Position numbers and translations under genes: made by a program
Shown here: positions 17,417-24,907 of the stretch, one piece after another
Layout of the letters: the number at the start of each line of letters is the position of its first letter
Numbering within the stretch: position 1 is the first letter of the stretch
DNA from: Marinihelvus fidelis
GTDB lineage: Bacteria > Pseudomonadota > Gammaproteobacteria > Xanthomonadales > SZUA-36
Direction of reading: 5' to 3'
Length of the DNA: 64,000 nt
Assembly (NCBI RefSeq): GCF_008725655.1
Contig: NZ_VYXP01000003.1
Span: forward strand, 62,001 to 126,000
The notes under the pieces: generated by a model
What the model was told of the DNA's origin: nothing
The model's database searches: none
What the model saw: the letters and a program-made list of their open reading frames with translations, nothing else

Positions 17417-18241
17417 TCATGCCCCACGGGATCTCCGCCGGTGCACGATCCAGAAAACCATCGTCAGCGACACGAAAATCACCAGGTAACTGATGGTGCC
17501 CACCATTTGCGTCCGCGCCAGCGCGTCGTCGTCAATGACCATGCTCAGCAGGCCCGCTTCGGACCGGTTGCCGGCGGACCACCCCGCAAAATTCCAGGCG
17601 GCATGAAGGCCGATGGGCATGGCGATGCCCCGCGTGGCCACCGCACTCATCCCCCATAGCAGGCCGCCCGGAATCACACCCAGCAGAATCGTCTGCAGGC
17701 TCCAGCCATAGAGCAGGTGACTCAGGCCGAAAACCACGGCGGTGACGATCACCGCCCACCACGTCCCCATGCCCTCTTCCAGGCGCTGCAGTGCATAGCC
17801 GCGAAAACCGATCTCTTCCATGCAGGATGTCGCCAGGAACCGGGCGAAAAAGATGATGACGACCATGGCGCCCACACCCGGCACCACCTCGAAACGGACG
17901 GGGCCGGCAAACAGTGAGACGATCAGCACGTGGACGCCGAAGGAAACGACGCCAATCAGCAGCCCCAGCGAGAGGTTGCCCCATGCCGCCCGGCTCACCG
18001 CCAGGCCGGGGTCTTTGCCGCCTGGCGCGTCTTTCTTTATGAAGAACCTCGTCAACACGATGAGGCCGGCGCTGCTGATGAAGCCCCAGGCCGTCAGCTG
18101 CCAGACTTCAGAGCGAATCAGCAGCGCAGTGGCGAAACCCACCGCCAGGGTAATGGCGACATACCCGGCCCAGAACAGCAAAACGGGGAGAAGGCCGGAT
18201 GTTCGATTTGAACGGGTAATGCCTTCGTTGGGTGACGTCAT
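17417..18241 (-). CDS. CPBP-family intramembrane glutamic endopeptidase
   Basis: A 274-residue integral membrane protein with about seven or eight hydrophobic helices. The three CPBP (Abi/Rce1-like) motifs are visible: EEIGFRGYALQRL, then FGLSHLLYG, then LHAAWNFAGW. The Glu pair and the two His residues form the proteolytic site. I chose ATG 18241, since the longer reading crosses the MAPEG gene out of frame. Start lies 8 bases after the MAPEG stop, so the two are probably cotranscribed. The substrate is unknown. Confidence 0.88.
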   Translation of the reverse strand: MTSPNEGITRSNRTSGLLPVLLFWAGYVAITLAVGFATALLIRSEVWQLTAWGFISSAGLIVLTRFFIKKDAPGGKDPGLAVSRAAWGNLSLGLLIGVVSFGVHVLIVSLFAGPVRFEVVPGVGAMVVIIFFARFLATSCMEEIGFRGYALQRLEEGMGTWWAVIVTAVVFGLSHLLYGWSLQTILLGVIPGGLLWGMSAVATRGIAMPIGLHAAWNFAGWSAGNRSEAGLLSMVIDDDALARTQMVGTISYLVIFVSLTMVFWIVHRRRSRGA

Positions 18242-18249
18242 GCGTGCGG

Positions 18250-18672
18250 TCAGACCAGCGTGACGGCGCACAAACCCAGCAGACCGATATTGGCCAGCGA
18301 GCCGAGCATGAAGAAATACGACCTGGGACTGGGGTTTTTCTCCGTCGCAATGGCGTAGTACAGCGCCATGTGGGCGATTCTCGCCGCGGCGAAGACCCAG
18401 ATGAATACACCGGTCCACAACGCGCTTGCGCCCACCAGGATGGCCAGAAAAGACGCACCCAGCATCGCCGGTAAATTCTCCAGCGAATTCATAAAGGTAC
18501 GGTGGGCCCTGAAGACAAAGGACGAGTGACTGAGGGACGGATCAATCTTCCCGGGGATGGCGCCCTCCCGCAACGCCTTCGAGCCACTGGCCACGAGCCA
18601 TTGGACCAGCAGGACGAGGAGCACGACGAACAGCCCCCAGAATGCACTTGTGTATTGGTCGAGGTTGATCAT
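18250..18672 (-). CDS. MAPEG-family membrane protein
   Basis: A 140-residue four-helix membrane protein. The family features are an N-terminal membrane helix, the HSSFVFRAHRTFMNSLENLP segment with the conserved Arg and Glu-Asn residues, and ARIAHMALYYA. Eukaryotic relatives are glutathione-dependent enzymes; bacterial ones are mostly uncharacterised. The ATG at 18672 overlaps the stop of the upstream small secreted protein by 4 bases. Confidence 0.85.
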   Translation of the reverse strand: MINLDQYTSAFWGLFVVLLVLLVQWLVASGSKALREGAIPGKIDPSLSHSSFVFRAHRTFMNSLENLPAMLGASFLAILVGASALWTGVFIWVFAAARIAHMALYYAIATEKNPSPRSYFFMLGSLANIGLLGLCAVTLV

Positions 18673-18986
18673 GGTGGTGCTCCAGTTTCAGAAAAAGAAA
18701 ACGTACCCCAGGTCGACACATCGGTGTCGAGATCGATAACCGTGTAATCCTCGGTTTTACCCCTGGCGCAGGCAAACAGGGAATCTTCATCGTGCATCAG
18801 GTAAAGGGAAACCTGTGCCGGCAGTTCAAACTTTGTGGCTGCTTGCCATTCATCTTTGTCACAACGGCCGTCGAACAGGGGGGATTTGTTGGTCTGGTTT
18901 ATGGCGATGGTTTCGGCAGCATTGGCATCGGCCGCAGCGGTTAACAGGGCGGCACTCAACAAAAGCAATGGCGATAACGTTTTCAA
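18669..18986 (-). CDS. Short exported protein resembling the start of a CBM9/DOMON-like domain
   Basis: A protein of 105 residues from the TTG at 18986, which has GGAG 7 bases upstream. An in-frame ATG at 19022 would add 12 residues but leaves a poor signal peptide. A signal peptide (to about ADANA) is followed by PLFDGRCDKDEWQAATKF and SLYLMHDEDSLFACARGKTED. This resembles the first strands of carbohydrate-binding family 9-like domains, which normally run to 180 or more residues. The chain stops abruptly at the MAPEG start, so it may be truncated. Function unknown; confidence in the fold is low. Confidence 0.6.
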   Translation of the reverse strand: MKTLSPLLLLSAALLTAAADANAAETIAINQTNKSPLFDGRCDKDEWQAATKFELPAQVSLYLMHDEDSLFACARGKTEDYTVIDLDTDVSTWGTFSFSETGAPP

Positions 18987-19039
18987 TGGATTACTCCGTA
19001 GATTCAGAGCCCAGTCATACAAACCTCAGCGGACGTTTT

Positions 19040-19582
19040 CTACCCAGTGAATCGGGCAAGAAAGATCCAGGCAATGTTGACGATGCAGAACCAGAGCGCA
19101 TACAGCCGATCGAACCATGCTTTTCGCAGATAGATGCCCAGTCCAGCTAACACGCCGAAGTGAACCATCATGGGCAGGTACCACCAGGGGGCTAATTCGC
19201 CATCGCGCAGATAAATGACCACCGGCTCTACAGCGCAGTAGAGAATCATCACGGCAAAAAACTTGCCTCGTATTTCATCAAATGAAGGCAGCTCAGAAGC
19301 CCTCAAGGGGCTGAGAATCACCGCTTTGACGTAAAACAGAGAGATGTAAAAGCACAGCAGAAGAAACTCGATGACTGTCCACGGCTCGTACGTTTGCCAG
19401 CGAAACGTCGACCACCAAATCGTAATGAGAAGCACGGTAACGCCAAAGGAGAATGCGACGTGAGCAACATCAAGCCGGCCGTTCGGATCTTTCGGCGGAC
19501 GCGTCATGCCAGCCAGAAGCTGGGCCAGTGCGAGACCCGCGATAATGGAAATCAGGACGAATATGAATTCAAACTGGGACAA
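19040..19582 (-). CDS. Hypothetical six-helix membrane protein
   Basis: A 180-residue protein with five or six hydrophobic segments: FIFVLISIIAGLALAQLLAG at the start, two in the centre, and a C-terminal YALWFCIVNIAWIFLARF. A Trp-rich patch (WWSTFRWQTYEPW) lies between helices. No recognised domain. It is less GC-rich than the flanking genes. Together with higBA and the next membrane gene it looks like accessory DNA. I cannot assign a role. Confidence 0.7.
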   Translation of the reverse strand: MSQFEFIFVLISIIAGLALAQLLAGMTRPPKDPNGRLDVAHVAFSFGVTVLLITIWWSTFRWQTYEPWTVIEFLLLCFYISLFYVKAVILSPLRASELPSFDEIRGKFFAVMILYCAVEPVVIYLRDGELAPWWYLPMMVHFGVLAGLGIYLRKAWFDRLYALWFCIVNIAWIFLARFTG

Positions 19583-19651
19583 GAAGGGCTCGCTTGTTGC
19601 TCATAACTGACCGCGTTGGTACAAAAGTCGACTTTGGGTGCCAGCAGCCAT

Positions 19652-19735
19652 GCCGACTAAAGTCTGAATTAAACAGCGGCCGCGAAGTTGACGTCTTAGC
19701 AGCCCCTGGCTGCGTTTCACATGGATTGTTACGCC
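19652..19735 (-). other. Possible degenerate integron attC-like element overlapping the end of higA
   Basis: On the minus strand, a GCGTAACAAT block containing the higA stop is followed 50-75 bases later by a CTTCGCGGCCGC centre and a TTTAATTCAG block ending near TTTAGTCGG. The two ends are imperfectly complementary (AAACGCAGCC against the reverse complement of GGCCGCTGTTT). The outline and some of the wording match class 1-type attC sites, but the conserved GTTRRRY end is not intact. No integrase is in the window, so this is a weak call. Confidence 0.3.
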
Positions 19736-20019
19736 GCAAACTCAACTTGCCGCACACCATCAAGTTTTGCGTGACGCTTTGCCTGCCACAGATCATAGGC
19801 GTCCTGCATGGCCAACCAACTTTCCGGCGAGCGCCCGAGAGACTTGGACAGCCGCAGCGCCATCTCCGGACTCACCCCGCTCTTTCCGGTGATGATGCGG
19901 TTGAGCGTGGATGGTGAGACAGCCAACTTGTCCGCCAATGCACGGGCGCTGAGTTCAAACGGCTCCAGGTAAACCGAGCGGATAAACTCTCCAGGATGTG
20001 GTGGGTTGTGCATGGCCAT
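19729..20019 (-). CDS. higA: HigA-family antitoxin (HTH Xre)
   Basis: A 96-residue antitoxin. The family N-terminus NPPHPGEFIRSVYLEPFELS leads into an Xre-type helix-turn-helix (ALADKLAVSPSTLNRIITGK), and the SPESWLAMQDAYDLWQA segment is typical of HigA. It would bind HigB and repress the operon. Its ATG shares one base with the higB stop (TGATG). The order toxin first, antitoxin second is the usual higBA order. Confidence 0.94.
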   Translation of the reverse strand: MAMHNPPHPGEFIRSVYLEPFELSARALADKLAVSPSTLNRIITGKSGVSPEMALRLSKSLGRSPESWLAMQDAYDLWQAKRHAKLDGVRQVEFAA

Positions 20020-20297
20020 CAGTGATAATCCTTGTAGTCCAAAACGTAAGCATTTCCGTCACGAAACTCGAACGTGATACGCCAATTGCCGCTTACAGAC
20101 ACCGACCAACGCCCTTTCAACCGGCCTTTTAGCGGATGCAGTTTGAAGCCCGGAACATCCATATCTCCGATTTCCAGACTGGTTTCCAATGCCGAAAGAA
20201 TCATTCGGAGCCGGATTTTGTGACCGGACTGAACGCCCGCCACGCTGCCCGTTTCATAGAACTTCCTAAGGCCCTTGTGCCGGAATGACTTGATCAC
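20019..20297 (-). CDS. higB: HigB-family toxin (RelE superfamily mRNA interferase)
   Basis: A 92-residue toxin predicted to cleave mRNA at the ribosome. It starts with GTG at 20297. MIKSFRHKGLRKFYETGS, the PGFKLHPLKGRLKGRWSVSV centre, and the NWRITFEFRDGNAYVLDYKDYH end match the HigB (plasmid maintenance killer) family. The basic patch and terminal Tyr-His are intact, so it looks functional. Operon with higA; promoter and operator lie directly upstream. Confidence 0.94.
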   Translation of the reverse strand: MIKSFRHKGLRKFYETGSVAGVQSGHKIRLRMILSALETSLEIGDMDVPGFKLHPLKGRLKGRWSVSVSGNWRITFEFRDGNAYVLDYKDYH

Positions 20298-20303
20298 ATG
20301 CTC

Positions 20304-20332
20304 ATGATAGCGCGTTGCGCATCACGCAACAA
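20304..20332 (-). promoter_or_regulatory. higBA promoter with palindromic operator in the spacer
   Basis: On the minus strand: -35 TTGTTG (20327-20332), 17-base spacer, -10 TATCAT (20304-20309), then the GTG of higB at 20297. The spacer holds the palindrome GTTGCG-catca-CGCAAC (20314-20330), placed where bound HigA would block RNA polymerase. The short leader fits a tightly autoregulated toxin-antitoxin operon. Confidence 0.75.
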
Positions 20333-20353
20333 CTTGCTGCATAACCTTCTGAA

Positions 20354-20788
20354 CTAACCGGCGCCAGCGTCGCTGGCATTAGGGTCCAGTGGCTTTCTAT
20401 GCCGTTGCAGCAGCAACACTCCCAGAGGCAACAATGTGACGACGACCAAGGTGTTGAAGTCCAATAGCACGCTCAATATGTCGCGCGCCTGGGAGCCCGT
20501 GAGCGAATACAGAAGCGATAGCACAGCCCCAAATACTGCCGCTTCAAACGCAGCGCCGCGTACAAACCTAATGAGTGCGAAGCCGATGGCCAACGCTAAA
20601 AGCAAGCAAGGCAGCCACACGACCCCGGCGTTCCAAAGGAACAAGGCGGTTCGCTCGTTACCCTCTGCAAACCCGGCGTACCATTCAGGCCAGGCAAACG
20701 CGAGACTTCGTTCCAGCGTGACAGTGACGAGCCAGGAATACAGGGCGCCCGCAAACAGGCCTCCAATGATCCAATGTAGTTTCTTCAT
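20354..20788 (-). CDS. Hypothetical four-helix membrane protein
   Basis: A 144-residue protein from the ATG at 20788. It has an N-terminal membrane segment (LHWIIGGLFAGALYSWLVTV) and three more, ending with a DFNTLVVVTLLPLGVLLLQRH segment. A short polar tail rich in Asp, Ala and Gly closes it. No recognised domain and no obvious partner. It lies between higBA and the tRNA gene. Function unknown. Confidence 0.68.
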   Translation of the reverse strand: MKKLHWIIGGLFAGALYSWLVTVTLERSLAFAWPEWYAGFAEGNERTALFLWNAGVVWLPCLLLALAIGFALIRFVRGAAFEAAVFGAVLSLLYSLTGSQARDILSVLLDFNTLVVVTLLPLGVLLLQRHRKPLDPNASDAGAG

Positions 20789-20925
20789 GACTGCATGATA
20801 ACGGACAAGCGCCATCCGGCTGAAATGGGCAAACCGGAGATCGAGGCGTTTTGACTTAACTGGCTGTTAAGCGCGGGGTGCGCTGGGCGCGCGATCGCCG
20901 CTGGACTGAAGGACTTGGGGAAAAA

Positions 20926-21001
20926 TGGTGCCGGATAGGTGATTCGAACACCTGACCTACGCATTACGAATGCGCCGCTCTACCAACTGAGCTAATCCGG
21001 C
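20926..21001 (-). tRNA. thrW: tRNA-Thr (anticodon CGT)
   Basis: A 76-base cloverleaf on the minus strand. The acceptor GCCGGAT pairs with ATCCGGC, the anticodon loop is TTCGTAA giving CGT (reads ACG, threonine), the T arm is AGGTG-TTCGAAT-CACCT, and CCA is encoded. Every stem forms, with one G-T pair in the anticodon stem. The gene symbol is by analogy with the E. coli tRNA-Thr(CGT). Confidence 0.96.
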
Positions 21002-21017
21002 TCCGGGAAGGGCGCAG

Positions 21018-21046
21018 AGTATAGGCAAATCAGGGCCTTCAGACAA
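21018..21046 (-). promoter_or_regulatory. Promoter of the tRNA-Thr gene
   Basis: On the minus strand TTGTCT (21041-21046), a 17-base spacer and TATACT (21018-21023), with the tRNA 5' end 16 bases further on. A GC-rich discriminator follows, as expected for a stringently controlled stable RNA promoter. Confidence 0.8.
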
Positions 21047-21125
21047 CATCGGCGCGGCAATTTCCTACACTTTTTTGAGGTGGTTTGCGGTATCGGTGGC
21101 GGCCGGGCCTGGGGACACTGTCTAC

Positions 21126-21144
21126 ACGCGGGATGGTCCCGCGT
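21126..21144 (+). other. Hairpin in the leader of the minor pilin operon
   Basis: ACGCGGGA and TCCCGCGT are perfectly complementary around a TGG loop. It stands 25 bases before the pilV start. It is not followed by T residues, so it is not a terminator; it could stabilise or gate the leader. The remaining gap from 21002 holds the tRNA promoter and nothing else I recognise. Confidence 0.5.
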
Positions 21145-21169
21145 CTGAGCATTCAACAGGGGACGTGTC

Positions 21170-21634
21170 ATGACTGGCCATCGGGGATTCAGCCTGGTCG
21201 AAGTGTTGATCGCCATCACGGTGATGTCGGTTGGCCTGGCCGCACTGGCGCGTCTTTCCCTGGTGGGCATTGCCGATACCGGTGGCGCCCGGGCGCATTC
21301 ACAGGCGGTTGGCCTGGCGTCCGAGGCTGCCGAATTGCTGCGGTTTGGTGCCGCCGGCTACGACGACTGGAACGGCGGCGGAACAGCGCCTTCCTCCTGT
21401 GGCCTGGGATCGCCCTGCCCGCCTGCGTCCTTCACCCGTAATTTCGCCGCCGACTGGGCACTGCGCGTTGCGGATCGGCTTCCAGGCGGCCTGGGGGCCG
21501 TCTGCCGTGACGCCAGCCCGGGCGACGGGGATCCGTCCGATGCCGCCTGTGATGGCACCGGCCGCTACGTGGTCAAGGTGCTGTGGCGCTCTCCGGCCGG
21601 CACGCCGATGCGACACGTGGTGGTGCTGCCATGA
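21170..21634 (+). CDS. pilV: Type IV pilus minor pilin PilV
   Basis: A 154-residue minor pilin. The type III signal MTGHRG is cut before FSLVEVLIAITVMSVGLAAL, with the Glu at mature position 5. The soluble part has cysteine pairs (CGLGSPC and later CRDASPGDGDPSDAAC). PilV, PilW, PilX and PilE form the complex that primes pilus assembly. The ATG follows AGGGGACG. It overlaps pilW by ATGA. Confidence 0.9.
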   Translation: MTGHRGFSLVEVLIAITVMSVGLAALARLSLVGIADTGGARAHSQAVGLASEAAELLRFGAAGYDDWNGGGTAPSSCGLGSPCPPASFTRNFAADWALRVADRLPGGLGAVCRDASPGDGDPSDAACDGTGRYVVKVLWRSPAGTPMRHVVVLP

Positions 21635-22362
21635 CGGCGCGCGGCTTCACCCTGGTCGAGTTGTTGGTGGCAATGGCCATTGGTGCGCTGGTCACCACCA
21701 GCCTGGTGCGGGTCACCCAATCCGTGGGCGGGGCCTGGCGGGTGCAGGACGAAACCGCCCGGTTGCACGAGCACGCGCGGCTCGCGGTGCGGACGCTGCT
21801 CGGCCCTGTCGGCGGCGCCGGCTACCAGCCGGACCCCTGGTCCGGACCGTTACCGGCGGTCACGGCGGGCAGTGCCGACGAGTTCAATGCCCATGGTGAC
21901 CGTCTCGAGGTCCAGCGGCGTTCTCCGCGCAACTGCTACGGCAGCGATAACCCGGTGGCGGGCCCGGGTGGCGGGCCGGCGCACTATCTCGAAATCAACC
22001 GCTTTCATGTCAGGGACGGGAGCCTGGTGCGGCAGTGCCGTTACGGCGCGGACTCATCGTCGCTGACGACACAGATCAACAACCTCGGCGTGGTCGAGCA
22101 CGTGGACAACTTCCAGGTGCTGTACGCCGAGGACACGGATGCGGATGGCGTTGCCAACCGCTGGGTCAGGGCTGGCCAATGGCAGGAAGAAAGCCGGATA
22201 TTGGGGGTGCGGTTTGCCTTCCTGCTGGCCAGCCCCGGTCCTTTATTCGCGGACCACGGTGGTGCCCACGACCTTTTGGGCACCACGGTCAACGCGGCTG
22301 ATGACGGGCACGCCCGTGTCGTCAGCCATGCGGCGGTTGCCATCGCCGGGCGGGTGCAGTGA
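21631..22362 (+). CDS. pilW: Type IV pilus minor pilin PilW
   Basis: A 243-residue minor pilin with leader MTARG cut before FTLVELLVAMAIGALVTTSL. The soluble domain includes EFNAHGDRLEVQRR and NCYG typical of PilW, and a C-terminal AVAIAGRVQ. It starts inside the pilV stop (ATGA) and its own TGA overlaps the pilX start, so the four genes are one tightly coupled operon. Role as a priming-complex subunit is from the family. Confidence 0.88.
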   Translation: MTARGFTLVELLVAMAIGALVTTSLVRVTQSVGGAWRVQDETARLHEHARLAVRTLLGPVGGAGYQPDPWSGPLPAVTAGSADEFNAHGDRLEVQRRSPRNCYGSDNPVAGPGGGPAHYLEINRFHVRDGSLVRQCRYGADSSSLTTQINNLGVVEHVDNFQVLYAEDTDADGVANRWVRAGQWQEESRILGVRFAFLLASPGPLFADHGGAHDLLGTTVNAADDGHARVVSHAAVAIAGRVQ

Positions 22363-23030
22363 TGCGGCGGCCGGGTCATGCGCTGCCGCGGCAATCGGGT
22401 GTAGCCTTGGTGCTCTGCGTGCTGTTGCTGGCGTCTCTGTCATTGGTCGCCATGGCGGGGGCCGGTGACAGCCAGGTTCAGGTGCGGGTCGCGGCCAACC
22501 TGTCTGCCGAGCGGGCCGCGTTGCGGGCCGCGAAATCCGCGCTCAGCTGGGCAGAGCAATGGCTGCACGGCCTGGACGGGACGAGCCGGCCGCCGGCCTG
22601 CGGCTCGAACTGCGCCGGCGGCCCGCCAGTTCATCCGGCCAATGATCTGCCACCCTTGCTGGAGTACCAGCCGGAAAGCTGGTGGCTGAGTCATGCGCGG
22701 GCCGATGGCAGCGATCCCATCACCGGTGGCACGCTGGCTGACCGCGCGCCGGACCGGGGGCCGGTCGGGCGCTGGCTAGTGGAGGAACTGCACCATGCCG
22801 CCGCCGGCACCACCGCGGGGCAGCCCGAGATCACCTACTACCGTGTCACCGCCCGTGCCACGCCCTACCCTTCAGGCACGCCGGTGGTCATCGAAAGCAT
22901 CATCGCGCGTCCATGGGGTGACGCCAGCTGGCGGGACGCGTTTCCGGATACGTGGCCCGCACCGGGTTACTGCCTGGGGCTGGCGCAGCCCACCCATTGC
23001 GGCCGTATGGCCTGGCGACGACGGTTGTGA
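22359..23030 (+). CDS. pilX: Type IV pilus assembly protein PilX
   Basis: A 223-residue protein. After a short leader, QSGVALVLCVLLLASLSLVA forms the membrane helix, and ERAALRAAKSALSWAEQWL is the PilX N-terminal domain signature. It lacks the canonical Glu5, as PilX proteins often do. The rest is a variable soluble region with a Cys pair (CGSNC) and a C-terminal CRMAWRRRL-like basic end. It overlaps both neighbours by 4 bases. Confidence 0.85.
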   Translation: MMRRPGHALPRQSGVALVLCVLLLASLSLVAMAGAGDSQVQVRVAANLSAERAALRAAKSALSWAEQWLHGLDGTSRPPACGSNCAGGPPVHPANDLPPLLEYQPESWWLSHARADGSDPITGGTLADRAPDRGPVGRWLVEELHHAAAGTTAGQPEITYYRVTARATPYPSGTPVVIESIIARPWGDASWRDAFPDTWPAPGYCLGLAQPTHCGRMAWRRRL

Positions 23031-23434
23031 AACGCCCTGGCCGTGCGCGTGGCTTCACCCTGGTCGAAGTGATCATCGCGGTGGCGATCGTGGCCATCCT
23101 GCTTTCACTGGCAGCGCCCAGCTACCTTCGTCACGGCCTGCGCGCGCACCGCGCCGATGCGCTGGGCGTGCTGATGGTAACGGCGGCTTGCCAGGAGCGG
23201 CTGCGGGCGATTGACGGCCACTACGACACCGGGCAGTGCCAGCCGGCATCCAGCGCCCGCTACCAGTTCAACTACGCGGGCGCGTCGGCCGGGGCCAGCG
23301 ATGGCTACACGCTGCGGGCGACCCCGCAGGGCGCGCAGCGCCGCGATAGCTGTGGGGCCCTGTCACTCTCGCATGATGGCGCACGCAGTGCAGATGGTCG
23401 CCTGGGGACAGTGAAATGCTGGAACGCGCTTTAG
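23027..23434 (+). CDS. pilE: Type IV pilin PilE (minor pilin)
   Basis: A 135-residue pilin. I chose the GTG at 23027, which overlaps the pilX stop (GTGA) and gives leader VKRPGRARG before FTLVEVIIAVAIVAILLSLA. An in-frame ATG 75 bases upstream would give an impossibly long leader. The short soluble domain has Cys pairs (CQERL...GQCQ and DSCG...VKCW). In Pseudomonas and Xanthomonas the large adhesin gene pilY1 stands between pilX and pilE; here it is absent. Confidence 0.88.
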   Translation: MKRPGRARGFTLVEVIIAVAIVAILLSLAAPSYLRHGLRAHRADALGVLMVTAACQERLRAIDGHYDTGQCQPASSARYQFNYAGASAGASDGYTLRATPQGAQRRDSCGALSLSHDGARSADGRLGTVKCWNAL

Positions 23435-23454
23435 CGCGCGTGATTCGGCTGCGC

Positions 23455-24408
23455 TCAGGCGCGCAGTTGCAGGCGCAGTTCCCTTGGTAGGGCAAATTCC
23501 AGGTTTTCCGGGATCCCATCGATTTCCTCGGCGGCGCCGGCACCGGCTTCACGCAGGCGCGCGATCACGCCCTGTACCAGGCCCTCGGGCGCCGAGGCAC
23601 CGGCGGTAACGCCAACGGCCTTTACACCGTCCAGCCACTCGTCGCGGACATCATCAGCGCCGTCAACCAGGTAGGCCGGGATGCCCTGCTTCTCCGCCAG
23701 TTCGCGCAGGCGGTTGGAGTTCGAACTGTTAACCGAACCCACCACCAGCACCAGGTCAACCTGCTGCGCCAACGTGCGAACGGCGTCTTGGCGGTTCTGC
23801 GTGGCGTAGCAGATGTCGTCACGGCGGGGCCCGACGATCTGCGGAAACGTGTCGCGCAAGGCGGCGATAATCGCCTGGGTGTCGTCCACTGACAGCGTGG
23901 TCTGGGTCACGTAGGCCACGTTGTCCGGGTGGGCGATCTCCAGCGTGGCCACGTCCTCTACGGATTCCACCAGGTAGATCTGGTTGTCGCCGGCGGCGTC
24001 GTCGGACCACTGGCCCATGGTGCCTTCCACCTCGGGGTGGCCGGCGTGGCCGATCAGCACCACGCCCAGGCCGGCGCGGCAGTGGCGGGCCACCTCCATG
24101 TGCACCTTGGTGACCAGCGGACAGGTGGCATCGAATACCTTCAGGCCACGGGAGGCGGCGTTCTCACGCACGCGCTGGCTGACGCCGTGGGCGCTGAAAA
24201 TCACGGTCTGGTCATCCGGCACGGCGCTGAGTTCATCGACGAAGACGGCGCCCTTGGCGCGCAGGTCGTCGACGACGAAACGGTTGTGTACCACTTCGTG
24301 GCGCACGTAAATGGGCGGGCCAAACAGTTCCAGCGCGCGCTCGACGATCTCGATGGCGCGGTCGACGCCGGCGCAGAATCCGCGCGGGTTGGCGAGTAGC
24401 AGTTTCAT
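23455..24408 (-). CDS. ispH: 4-hydroxy-3-methylbut-2-enyl diphosphate reductase IspH
   Basis: Last enzyme of the MEP pathway, making IPP and DMAPP with an iron-sulfur cluster. It has 317 residues from ATG 24408. The family start [19 protein letters not shown] holds the first cluster Cys. [11 protein letters not shown] holds the second, and the third lies in the [12 protein letters not shown] segment. Other active-site blocks ([18 protein letters not shown]) are intact. It is placed with lspA and ileS as in Pseudomonas, but the usual fkpB between lspA and ispH is missing. Confidence 0.96.
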   Translation of the reverse strand: MKLLLANPRGFCAGVDRAIEIVERALELFGPPIYVRHEVVHNRFVVDDLRAKGAVFVDELSAVPDDQTVIFSAHGVSQRVRENAASRGLKVFDATCPLVTKVHMEVARHCRAGLGVVLIGHAGHPEVEGTMGQWSDDAAGDNQIYLVESVEDVATLEIAHPDNVAYVTQTTLSVDDTQAIIAALRDTFPQIVGPRRDDICYATQNRQDAVRTLAQQVDLVLVVGSVNSSNSNRLRELAEKQGIPAYLVDGADDVRDEWLDGVKAVGVTAGASAPEGLVQGVIARLREAGAGAAEEIDGIPENLEFALPRELRLQLRA

Positions 24409-24418
24409 CGTGTTCGGC

Positions 24419-24907
24419 TCATTTCTCGCGGCTGAAGAAGGCATCCAGGAGCAGGATAATAATACCGCAGGTGATGGCCGAATCGGCCAGGTTGAATGCT
24501 GGCCAGTGCCAGCCGGCCACGTGGACATCAATAAAATCAACCACGTAGCCCAGTCGGACCCGGTCAACCAGGTTGCCGATAGCACCGCCCATGACCAGGC
24601 CCAGGGCCAGGCCCAGGCGCCATTCGCCGCGTTGCAGGCGCAGCATCCAGACCAGCAACACCACGGTAATCACCACGGCCAGGCCGGTGAACAACCAGCG
24701 CTGCCAGCCGCCGGCATTGGCCAGCAGGCTGAATGCGGCGCCGGTGTTGTGCGCCAGCGTCATGTTCAGCCACGAGAACACTTCCACCGGCCGGTACATG
24801 TCCAGCGACTGCACGGCGATGTGCTTGGTCCACAGGTCCAGCACCACGATCACGGCCGCCAGCGCCAGCCAGCCGAACACGGCCGGGTTACGGTTCTGCT
24901 TCGCCAT
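24419..24907 (-). CDS. lspA: Lipoprotein signal peptidase LspA
   Basis: Membrane aspartyl peptidase that removes the signal peptide of prolipoproteins after lipidation. It has 162 residues and four membrane helices. Family blocks visible are [41 protein letters not shown] (both catalytic-region Asp present) and [10 protein letters not shown]. It overlaps the ileS stop by one base (24907) and lies 10 bases before ispH. Confidence 0.96.
   Translation of the reverse strand: MAKQNRNPAVFGWLALAAVIVVLDLWTKHIAVQSLDMYRPVEVFSWLNMTLAHNTGAAFSLLANAGGWQRWLFTGLAVVITVVLLVWMLRLQRGEWRLGLALGLVMGGAIGNLVDRVRLGYVVDFIDVHVAGWHWPAFNLADSAITCGIIILLLDAFFSREK

Noticed and set aside
20863-20879. CTTAAC-tggct-GTTAAG as a full attC site
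   Set aside because: The two half-sites match the consensus but are only 5 bases apart, far too close for an attC.
20926-21001. tRNA 3' end as a phage attachment site with a second copy across the accessory patch
   Set aside because: No direct repeat of the tRNA 3' end was found in 18600-20900 by eye, and no integrase gene is present.
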